A stretch of 64,000 nt of DNA, taken from positions 186,001-250,000 of the forward strand of contig NZ_CP095550.1 of the NCBI RefSeq assembly GCF_023078335.1. Reading direction: 5' to 3'. The DNA is from Metabacillus endolithicus. GTDB taxonomy: Bacteria; Bacillota; Bacilli; Bacillales; Bacillaceae. Numbering within the stretch: position 1 is the first letter of the stretch; the number at the start of each line of letters is the position of its first letter. The notes under the pieces were generated by a model. The model saw only the letters and a list, made by a program, of their open reading frames with translations, had not been told where the DNA came from and did not search any database. The position numbers and the translations under genes were made by a program. This document shows, piece after piece, positions 57,502 through 64,000 of the stretch.

Positions 57502-58740
57502 TTAAGATACAGAACTAATAGCTGTATTCACTTTTGAACGAATGTGTTTTAAACGATAAATAATGGTTAATGATATTACACCAAACAACACATATATAAC
57601 CGTTATATTTATAGGCTGTACATAATTCATTAATGGAACAAATAAAAACGCACAAATTCCACCTATATGTCCGACAACATCTAAAATACTTAAATATGTA
57701 CTTCTATGATCATAGGGAATTACTTCTGCAGTAACCGTTTGAATTACAGGTGAATAAATGATTTGTCCTACCGTCATAACTGCCATAGCAATATATAGAA
57801 TAGAGTGATTCTGACCAATACTAAGTGCAATATATCCTACAAAGAACAAGCAAATACCAATTGAAAGTGTTTTAAATTCATAGACTTTTTTCAATATATT
57901 AGTGATAAAAAAAGTTAAAAGAACTGTCATTAATGTATTTTCACTTCTTAAAAAACCTAATAATGTGTAACCTGTTGAATCGAATAAATTTACATAATAG
58001 ACACTTAAATAATAAGATAATTGATTATTCATCAACGATAGTAACATTGATAACGTAACAATTGATATAAAAGCAGGTGATTTTAAAATTTGTTTGTAGA
58101 CATCTAGTTTATTAACACTCAAAGGCTCATTAGTAGAGGGGTTATTATGTAGTGAAACTTGCTTTGACCTTGTATAACGATCTTTGACCCAGAATGCTAT
58201 ACAAAAACATGACAAAAACGAACTACATCCAACGAGGAAGAACAATAAAGCAGAAAATTTGTAAAAGAAAAAACCACCTAATATACTACCTAAGGCAAAG
58301 GCCAAATTTGAAACCCATAATAAAATGACATAAACTGCCTTTCGATTTTCTGTTGTTGTTTCGTCAATAATAAGTGCACTATATGCGGGATTGGATAAGC
58401 CAGAAAAAAAGTAAATGAAAAGAAAACTTACAAAAATGATAAAACTAAGAAACTCGTTAAAGAAACTAGTAGAACATGCTATTAAAAAACCTGTACCAGA
58501 ACCTATTTCTCCTATTAGAATCAATCTTTTCCTTCCATATTTGTCTCCATATCTTCCGCCTAAAAGACCACCAAGTATTCCAGCTAGGCCTACACCGAAT
58601 ACCATCATAGAAGCTAAATTAATTCCAACACGTTCAACAAAATAGACCACAATATAAGGCATGACCATGGCATTAAAAAAGACAGATATAAATAGTAGAA
58701 TAATTCGTAATTTAATTACATTACTAAATGAAGAATACAC
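57502..58740 (-). CDS. MFS transporter (412 aa)
   Basis: Twelve membrane helices. The loop between helices 2 and 3 carries the MFS motif GGRYGDKYGRKRLILIGEIG. The central cytoplasmic loop holds RYTRSKQVSLHNNPSTN. The start is GTG 58740, 10 bases after GGAGG. It follows the TetR regulator gene by 33 bases in the same direction. A regulator-exporter pair of this type usually pumps out a toxic compound that releases the regulator from its operator. Substrate unknown. Confidence 0.88.
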   Translation of the reverse strand: MYSSFSNVIKLRIILLFISVFFNAMVMPYIVVYFVERVGINLASMMVFGVGLAGILGGLLGGRYGDKYGRKRLILIGEIGSGTGFLIACSTSFFNEFLSFIIFVSFLFIYFFSGLSNPAYSALIIDETTTENRKAVYVILLWVSNLAFALGSILGGFFFYKFSALLFFLVGCSSFLSCFCIAFWVKDRYTRSKQVSLHNNPSTNEPLSVNKLDVYKQILKSPAFISIVTLSMLLSLMNNQLSYYLSVYYVNLFDSTGYTLLGFLRSENTLMTVLLTFFITNILKKVYEFKTLSIGICLFFVGYIALSIGQNHSILYIAMAVMTVGQIIYSPVIQTVTAEVIPYDHRSTYLSILDVVGHIGGICAFLFVPLMNYVQPINITVIYVLFGVISLTIIYRLKHIRSKVNTAISSVS

Positions 58741-58773
58741 AATATAAAATCCTCCAATTCCATTTATAAACCT

Positions 58774-59370
58774 CTATATTATTGGCCCAAACATCCTTAT
58801 TGCAATTAAGATGAATTCATCCTGCTCTTCTTGACTTGGATTAAATGCATAAGAAAGTACTGTACCGAAAAGAAAGTTCACATATGCTACAGACAATTTT
58901 TCACTATCTCCATCCATAAGTTTTCCAAGCTCTTGTCCTTTTCGGATAAATTTTGCTATTCCATTTTGAATTAATCTTGTATGTTGAACAACCACATTAA
59001 ATTCATTAGGAAAACGTTCATGCTGTGCAATAACTTGAACTATTAATCTCAGGTATACTTTCATTTTAGAAAATAAAATAATATGCCCTTTTATCATTTT
59101 TTCTAATTCGTCAACAAATGAATCTGGACTTAAATTAAAGTCCAAAAAACGAGTAACAAATTCACCTAAAGGCTGTTCAATACAGATTGCAAATAATGAC
59201 TCCTTATTACCAAAATAAGAGGCCACACTTCCAAAACTCACATCCGCTTTTTTAGAAATATCAGACATTGTTGTTGATTCATAACTTTTTACACTAAACA
59301 ATTCAGTAGCTGCTTGAAGGACATGCATCTTTTTCATTTCTAATGTTCTTTTATTCATCTTATTGTCCAA
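58774..59370 (-). CDS. TetR family transcriptional regulator (198 aa)
   Basis: The N-terminal helix-turn-helix (about residues 15-60) reads VLQAATELFSVKSYESTTMS, DISKKADVSFGSVASYFGNK and ESLFAICIEQ. The C-terminal ligand-binding domain is variable. The start is TTG 59370, with GGAGTG 10 bases upstream. It is first gene of the unit with the MFS exporter; a 50-bp near-perfect palindrome lies directly before it and is the likely operator. Confidence 0.9.
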   Translation of the reverse strand: MDNKMNKRTLEMKKMHVLQAATELFSVKSYESTTMSDISKKADVSFGSVASYFGNKESLFAICIEQPLGEFVTRFLDFNLSPDSFVDELEKMIKGHIILFSKMKVYLRLIVQVIAQHERFPNEFNVVVQHTRLIQNGIAKFIRKGQELGKLMDGDSEKLSVAYVNFLFGTVLSYAFNPSQEEQDEFILIAIRMFGPII

Positions 59371-59388
59371 GATAAATTCACTCCATTT

Positions 59389-59438
59389 ATAAAAGTACCA
59401 TTAATGATTGATTGATCAATCATTGATGGTACTTTTAT
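59389..59438 (-). promoter_or_regulatory. 50-bp palindromic operator of the TetR-MFS unit
   Basis: Two 24-bp arms with a single mismatch surround TG at the centre; the core reads TGATTGATCAATCA. It lies 19 bases upstream of the TetR start codon, where a TetR dimer pair would block transcription. The length exceeds a usual single TetR site (about 20-30 bp). Confidence 0.75.
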
Positions 59439-59791
59439 AATACTTCAATAGGAAATTTTTGTAAACATCATTTAAATATATTTCTTTTTTATAGTCTGTG
59501 TTGAATGATAAGATAGTAAGCATTACTAAGTTTTCAAGATGTCAATCTTTTAAAAAAACTGCAAGAACTTTATACTTCGGTTTATCTTATTATTTAGGCT
59601 ATTGATCTAATTTAAGCACTGCATCAATATGCTTTATAATAAGCTCTCCTTGCAAGTTCGTTCTTCAGCTCGTGTATCAATCCAACTGGTTGTTGTTCCA
59701 CAAACGGTCCTTGTAAATAAAAAAAAGCAACTATCCTTATTCAAAAATAGCGCTTTGTTCGAAGATAAACAAATAATCAATGAAATCAGAC
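59439..59791. other. Intergenic, with terminator of the DinB gene
   Basis: At 59719-59755 the minus strand forms GCGCTAT...ATAGTTGC followed by eight T, a terminator for the DinB gene ending at 59792. The rest must include the TetR promoter; no coding frame is convincing. Confidence 0.6.
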
Positions 59792-60310
59792 TTATTCTTT
59801 TTTATACCATGTTCTTAGTTGATTGATATGAGCTTGATGATAGCGATTATGATCAGCCATATGCCAAAGTCCCCATCGAATGGTTGCTTTCTTTTCATTC
59901 TCATGTCCAAAAGAAACAATCAAATCTAAATCATCATCTGTTAATTGTTTACATATATCTTTCAACATATATAACACTTCTTTATAGTCATTCATTAGTT
60001 TGTCCAAAGATTTTCCTTTGATCATCGGAAGCCTATCATTTTCATCTATCATTGGACCAAATTGTTTTTCTAAAGAAGAAGGAAGTGGTTTTCCTTTTAT
60101 TCTATAAACCCAATTAAGATCAACATACATAATATGTTTTATCAACTGAGCTGTACTGTTAAATTTATCATTTGGTCCCATGTAATCTAATTCTTCTTGT
60201 GACATGCCATTAGTTATATTTTGTAGCCGTTGACTATTTTCTTTTACAGCTGAAAATAACATTCCCACGATTGGTGTCATATCTGTATTACCTTGTAAAT
60301 CATAAAACAT
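59792..60310 (-). CDS. DinB family protein (172 aa)
   Basis: This four-helix-bundle protein of the DinB/YfiT-like superfamily has three His metal ligands in the usual places: LIKHIMYVDLNWVYR, and MADHNRYHQAHINQLR for the last two. The start ATG 60310 follows GGAGGAAG. Members are thiol S-transferases or of unknown function, sometimes damage-induced. It stands alone. Confidence 0.82.
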   Translation of the reverse strand: MFYDLQGNTDMTPIVGMLFSAVKENSQRLQNITNGMSQEELDYMGPNDKFNSTAQLIKHIMYVDLNWVYRIKGKPLPSSLEKQFGPMIDENDRLPMIKGKSLDKLMNDYKEVLYMLKDICKQLTDDDLDLIVSFGHENEKKATIRWGLWHMADHNRYHQAHINQLRTWYKKE

Positions 60311-60465
60311 CACTCTTCCTCCAATCCTTTTTAATTCAACTAACAATTCTTAAGGCACTCTTTATTTCAAAATATATCCCTGTTTGGAAGATCTAAATTA
60401 TTTAAATTAGCGTATTCTTCAAGAGCACTTCGCTTGTTGAGGAATGTATTACTTGTATCGATATC

Positions 60466-61023
60466 CTACTGCTGTTGTTTTTCTAAGATGAAATTTTTTG
60501 CCAATAAATAAGCATTAACAGTAAATAATTGTGTTTTTATTTTATTCGTTAGTATATAGTCACCGAAACGATCAAATTCATATAACTTCACTTTTATATC
60601 TTCAGTATCATCTAAGTATTGATCATACCTTTTAAATGCATCTTGTATTAAATAAGTCTTTACCACGTTATTTTGCGTTGCTGGATTAACCATAAATTCA
60701 CCTAGCAAGATCGGTTTACTTAATGAGGTGTAACCTGTTTCTTCTTTAACTTCTCTAATTAGTCCTTCTTCGTGTGTTTCATTACCTTCCCTTTTCCCAG
60801 CAGGAACTTCCAAGAAAAACCCTTCACCTGCATTTCGATATTGTTCAACCAACACAATTTTATTTTCTTTAGTTATGACAACCGCATTTACCCAATCAGA
60901 ATATTCGTTAACATAATAATCGTCTATAACTATACCATTCGGCAATTTACAATGATCCTTTCTAATATTTCCGAAAGTACTTTTATGTATATACTCTGAT
61001 TTTAATGTTTTCCATTTGTTCAT
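60466..61023 (-). CDS. NUDIX hydrolase, ADP-ribose pyrophosphatase-like (185 aa)
   Basis: The Nudix box is complete: GKREGNETHEEGL followed by IREVKEETGYTS (GX5EX7REUXEEXGU). Upstream, VVITKENKIVLVEQYRNAGE and FLEVPAG are typical of ADP-ribose and nucleotide-sugar pyrophosphatases, as is the AlaPro/ValPro before the box. Family enzymes split XDP-sugars to sugar phosphates with Mg2+. Start behind AGAGGTTAAG. Single gene. Confidence 0.88.
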   Translation of the reverse strand: MNKWKTLKSEYIHKSTFGNIRKDHCKLPNGIVIDDYYVNEYSDWVNAVVITKENKIVLVEQYRNAGEGFFLEVPAGKREGNETHEEGLIREVKEETGYTSLSKPILLGEFMVNPATQNNVVKTYLIQDAFKRYDQYLDDTEDIKVKLYEFDRFGDYILTNKIKTQLFTVNAYLLAKNFILEKQQQ

Positions 61024-61040
61024 ACTTAACCTCTAATCCT

Positions 61041-61195
61041 TTATTTCTTTAACTTTCTTTTGATTTTTGTTCCATAATAGACTGTTAAATAGCCAAGGCA
61101 AATCCCCAATAAACGAGTGGAGCTGTGTCAAAATTGTATGATAAAAGTAAAGATAATCCTAATCCTATAACTATATATAAAGTTATGAACCTCAT
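61041..61195 (-). pseudogene. Small membrane protein, frameshifted
   Basis: ATG 61195 begins MRFITLYIVIGLGLSLLLSY and continues FDTAPLVYWGFALAI to a stop at 61085. One base earlier the other frame continues GYLTVYYGTKIKRKLKK to 61041, a natural basic end for a two-helix protein. GGGGGAGAGG lies upstream, but its spacing to this ATG is long, so a second indel near the start is possible. Confidence 0.4.
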
Positions 61196-61272
61196 ATTTT
61201 CATAAGAATTTACCTCTCCCCCTAACATTTATTATATACTTATTTTACCATCTTCTATCAGATACATGTAAA

Positions 61273-61305
61273 TACGAAAAAAACGCGCTCATCCAAACGC
61301 GTTTC
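61273..61305 (-). terminator. Terminator of the methyltransferase gene
   Basis: AAACGCG (61281-61287) pairs with CGCGTTT (61298-61304). On the minus strand a run of T follows. It lies about 45 bases after the stop at 61347. Confidence 0.8.
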
Positions 61306-61346
61306 ATTACTTTTGGTGATGACTAACACCCGAAAGTTTTACACAT

Positions 61347-62153
61347 TCAATCACTTTTTTTAGTTCCTTCTACAGCTAATAAATACATAGTTTGAGATTT
61401 TGCACATTCTTTTATCCACTTCCTAAAATCACCTTCAGCTCTTACTCGTTGACTTTCAGTGATAGTTCCATCGTTCACCATTTGTTTTCCTTTAGATGAA
61501 GCAACTCCAGCCAAGATAGTAATATATGTTTGAAAGTCGTTATCTGAACGTTTTGTCATTTCACTTTGATCAGTAACTTTAATATTTGTAAGCTCAAACT
61601 CTTTAAACATCTTTGAAAGATGGTCAGCTATTTCATTATCCATACCTGCACTAGAACGCCATTGTAAAAACGTATCGTAAAAGCTTTGCATAGTTACTGG
61701 AATCTCTGGTTCCCAAGATATTTTTGTATGATTATAATCAAGCACTAAAACTTGGCCATTGTGTTTGGTGGATTTAACCATTTGATGTAAAGCAGTTTGT
61801 GGATTTTCAAGCCATTGAAGAACTCTTGCGGAAGTAACTATATCAAACTCACTATGATATGGAAGATTATAAACATCAGCAATTTCAAAGGTTAGTCCTG
61901 GAATATTTTTGTATTTTTGACGGGCCTTTTCAATTAATTCTAGATTGTTATCGATTCCGATTACACGTCCATTTGGACCTACCATTTCTGTGATTCCAGA
62001 AGTAATAGCTCCTGTTCCACACCCAACATCGAGTACAGTCATTCCAGGTTGTAATATTTCCGCCAACCTTTTATGTGAAGTCTTTAATGTTCGAGCATCA
62101 ACAATATCTGATTCTTTTAATGTCGCTCTTTCTTTTGCTACTTCATTTAACAT
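61347..62153 (-). CDS. SAM-dependent class I methyltransferase (268 aa)
   Basis: Rossmann-type methyltransferase with motif I TVLDVGCGTGAITSGI, acidic post-I GRVIGIDNNLELIEKA, motif II FDIVTSARVLQWLENP and motif III GQVLVLDYNHT. It resembles UbiE/Methyltransf_11-type enzymes. The start is ATG 62153 behind GGAGG; an upstream extension to 62222 overlaps that site. The acceptor is unknown. Single gene with its own terminator. Confidence 0.85.
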   Translation of the reverse strand: MLNEVAKERATLKESDIVDARTLKTSHKRLAEILQPGMTVLDVGCGTGAITSGITEMVGPNGRVIGIDNNLELIEKARQKYKNIPGLTFEIADVYNLPYHSEFDIVTSARVLQWLENPQTALHQMVKSTKHNGQVLVLDYNHTKISWEPEIPVTMQSFYDTFLQWRSSAGMDNEIADHLSKMFKEFELTNIKVTDQSEMTKRSDNDFQTYITILAGVASSKGKQMVNDGTITESQRVRAEGDFRKWIKECAKSQTMYLLAVEGTKKSD

Positions 62154-62419
62154 AACAAAGCCTCCAATACTTTTGCCGAGATCATGAAAAATACATGTTG
62201 ACTTATCACCAAACTTCCTCATGTCCTCTTATACTTTTTTTTATTACTATTATACTCTGTAAAAGTATGATACTTTTTTATAATTAGGATTTCAGTGATA
62301 GTTGAGAAAATATATATTTATTTTTCATCTAGAAAATGTTGATAGCTTTCCACATAATAAGGTGATTTATCTTTTTCAAGTATGATAAAACCCTTTTTTT
62401 GATGAAAATTATATTTATC

Positions 62420-62662
62420 TTAAAATGAGTCATTAACTTTATAATAGATTGTTAAACCGGAGACTTTTTTATCTTTTTTAAAACTTTCAACGCTTTCTAG
62501 GACAAAGCCTGCTTCTGACACTTTTTTTTCGAAACCAATTATATAATACTCATTAGAATTAGTAGGTGTTAATTCTTCAAATTCTTTTGGTATTTCAGAT
62601 GTAGAACATCCCGTTACTATCAATACAATGATCAATGTTACAAAATGAAGAAGTTTTTTCAT
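62420..62662 (-). CDS. Small lipoprotein (80 aa)
   Basis: The signal peptide MKKLLHFVTLIIVLIVTGC ends in a lipobox (VTGC) with lipidated Cys19. The 60-residue mature part (EYYIIGFEKKVSEAGFVLES, KKVSGLTIYYKVNDSF) is a small beta-rich domain I do not recognise. GAGAGGT upstream of the start. Exported and membrane-anchored. Confidence 0.6.
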   Translation of the reverse strand: MKKLLHFVTLIIVLIVTGCSTSEIPKEFEELTPTNSNEYYIIGFEKKVSEAGFVLESVESFKKDKKVSGLTIYYKVNDSF

Positions 62663-62894
62663 AAGACCTCTCTTTCTAACTATTACCCAAGTGTTATTAA
62701 GATTTCTCGTTTAGCATCAAATCAACTCGTTATAGCTGTTGCAGATAATATTCTTCACCTATCTTTATTTTAACATTTATTCCCTTTTTAGTTCGCAAAA
62801 AGAAGCGTTTGTTTACATAGAAAAAGCACCCCCATTGTGGAAGGAATGCACTCCTTTTGTTCATTTAGAAATGTTCGTTATTTAGCAACAATCA

Positions 62895-63074
62895 CTATTT
62901 TTCGGAAGTATTACCATTATTATTGCTAGTTGTCTTTGAGCCATCGCGATTTTTAACACCTTTACTTTTGTAAGGTTTGGCACTCTTTGCCTTATTTGAA
63001 CTAGCTTGCCAACGATTCCAACCTTTCTTTCCTGTTCCTCTGCCTGTTCCGCCTTTACCCTTAGCTTTACTCAT
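62895..63074 (-). CDS. DUF3934-like small basic protein (59 aa)
   Basis: From ATG 63074, behind GGAGTG, the product reads SKAKGKGGTGRGTGKKGWN, RWQASSNKAKSAKPYKSKG and ends in an Asn/Ser-rich tail. The Lys/Gly-rich start and GWNRWQAS match what I recall of DUF3934, a small bacillar family of unknown function. The basic character suggests nucleic-acid or ribosome contact, which is inference. Confidence 0.65.
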   Translation of the reverse strand: MSKAKGKGGTGRGTGKKGWNRWQASSNKAKSAKPYKSKGVKNRDGSKTTSNNNGNTSEK

Positions 63075-63133
63075 AGAATCACTCCATTATTTGTACGTTA
63101 AATTGTATCTATCATTGGCTTGTCTTATCCATT

Positions 63134-63276
63134 TTACTTTGGCATAAAACCAAACACCCCGTTTAAGAATTTAAAAGAAAACTCAAATGTAGAAGCTAAA
63201 TGAGTTTTCCCCCATGAATCTTCCTCTTCCCAAGTTTCCCAAAATTGAACAACAGATGGATTATCAGCTTTTCTAC
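63134..63276 (-). pseudogene. C-terminal fragment of an unidentified protein
   Basis: A minus-strand frame without start reads ADNPSVVQFWETWEEEDSWG, KTHLASTFEFSFKF and LNGVFGFMPK before TAA at 63134. The same frame, beyond one stop, reads DYHHFIALN upstream. The composition looks like real protein, but nothing upstream can start it. A hairpin at about 63176-63209 falls inside. Probably a decayed gene end. Confidence 0.4.
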
Positions 63277-63365
63277 TTTAATTTAACGCAATAAAATGAT
63301 GATAATCCCCCTCACAGTTTCATTAATCATCCTCCCCTGTTTTAAAAATACATTAATGACCCTTC

Positions 63366-63836
63366 TTACTTTAATGTACGTTGAACTAACCACTTAAAGA
63401 AATAATAATGCAGTATAAGGAAATAAATAAGAAAAGGGTAACACAAAGCAGAATACCACATCTTCCACTCATTATATTTAATAAAACCAGCTTTATAAGA
63501 TAAAAACTCAAATACAATAGTAATCAAAGTAAAATATAAGATAAAAACAAATTTCCTTTTTTTCGACTTATTAAATGGGTAAAGGTTAAGTAATATTATG
63601 CTTGTTGTGCCATATAAAATAACTTGACCAATTAATGGTGGTATTTGTACTCCAGGCTTATCAAGAACATATAACTTATATTTTACTGCAAGTATTGTGT
63701 CAACAAGAAGACCAAATCCTATTGCAAATATTGTATTTACGTAAATTTGATAAGGCTTCATTTTTTTAGGAATGATATACGCCACGAGCAAAAATATAAA
63801 GCTTGCTATATAAACAAAAAGCGTTTGTGGTTCCAT
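63366..63836 (-). CDS. Small membrane protein, CBO0543-like (156 aa)
   Basis: Start ATG 63836 behind GGGGGAA. Five hydrophobic segments; landmarks are VDTILAVKYKLYVLDKPGV, FVFILYFTLITIVFEFLSYK and GFIKYNEWKMWYSALCYPFL. It is an intact relative of the frameshifted gene at 2905-3350 and more distantly of those at 5124, 7551 and 8017. The repeated pattern is an acidic-aromatic helix (EFLS/EFLF) followed by a basic loop and W/Y-rich end. Function unknown. Confidence 0.6.
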   Translation of the reverse strand: MEPQTLFVYIASFIFLLVAYIIPKKMKPYQIYVNTIFAIGFGLLVDTILAVKYKLYVLDKPGVQIPPLIGQVILYGTTSIILLNLYPFNKSKKRKFVFILYFTLITIVFEFLSYKAGFIKYNEWKMWYSALCYPFLIYFLILHYYFFKWLVQRTLK

Positions 63837-64000
63837 TACTGTTCCCCCATAAAATTTACATTGCATTTTATTATCTAAATGCTATCCTGTATTTGAGGAT
63901 CATTGTTGAACGAACGCACCCTTTACTTGTAGGGTCCTTATTAAATATATTACTTACCCTTAGTCACTTCGAGTGCACAGTGATTCCATATATATTTTCA

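Overview
The window looks like chromosome of a low-GC Gram-positive bacterium of the Bacillaceae. The evidence is AT-rich DNA, strong AAGGAGG-type ribosome binding sites with frequent TTG and GTG starts, PaiA, YesM/YesN-type and MocR regulators, CcpA-like cre boxes, sugar importers with no ATPase of their own, and dispersed GGGACAG...CTGTCCC palindromes. I see no rRNA, tRNA, CRISPR array or insertion sequence. The genus cannot be fixed from the sequence alone.

Layout. 1-9 kb: small accessory genes (three GNAT acetyltransferases, several members of a small membrane-protein family resembling CBO0543, an ECF-like sigma factor with a ClpP paralogue). 9-11.3 kb: an isolated phage-like replication pair (DnaD-like protein and DnaB-like helicase). 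11.9-15.2 kb: cell-surface genes (L,D-transpeptidase; Excalibur protein with a tandem-repeat linker). 15.5-32.8 kb: a carbohydrate-utilisation locus containing GH2 and GH35 enzymes, a DUF5107-TPR protein, a sugar-binding lipoprotein with two permeases, a YesM/YesN-like two-component system and two AraC regulators. 32.9-36.8 kb: a five-gene envelope/polyamine operon (DUF4178, PspA, DUF4247 lipoprotein, DUF350, membrane-anchored aminopropyltransferase). 37-44.4 kb: LLM oxidoreductase, HAD hydrolase, PaiA polyamine acetyltransferase, a MocR regulator divergent from an EamA exporter, and a cre-controlled esterase. 44.6-49 kb: a run of small orphan, mostly membrane genes. 49.3-55 kb: NAD(P)H oxidoreductase, an ABC transporter with its two-component system, and a VOC protein. 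55-64 kb: a chemoreceptor remnant, APH-like kinase, RidA, TetR-MFS pair with a 50-bp palindromic operator, DinB, NUDIX, methyltransferase, DUF3934 and another small membrane protein.

The most pervasive property is breakage by small frameshifts: about twenty in 64 kb, including in normally conserved genes (DnaB-like helicase, L,D-transpeptidase, GH35, DUF5107, AraC, histidine kinase, response regulator). In every case the continuation lies in the next frame and keeps family motifs, and at least six sit in short homopolymers. Indel errors in the assembly are the simplest explanation. One gene (38.2-38.6 kb) has three shifts and another (43.4-44.4 kb) two. I therefore give full spans for these genes and mark them 'pseudogene' only in the sense of an interrupted reading frame.

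How the parts work together. In the sugar locus an extracellular oligosaccharide would be sensed by the YesM-like kinase, imported by the lipoprotein and permeases using an ATPase encoded elsewhere (MsmX-like, inferred), and cut in the cytoplasm by the GH35 and GH2 enzymes. A cre box in front of the binding-protein gene points to carbon catabolite control. In the polyamine/PspA operon, PspA and four membrane or secreted partners probably form an envelope-maintenance system in which an aminopropyltransferase modifies or supplies a polyamine. PaiA, about 3.4 kb away, acts on the same metabolites.
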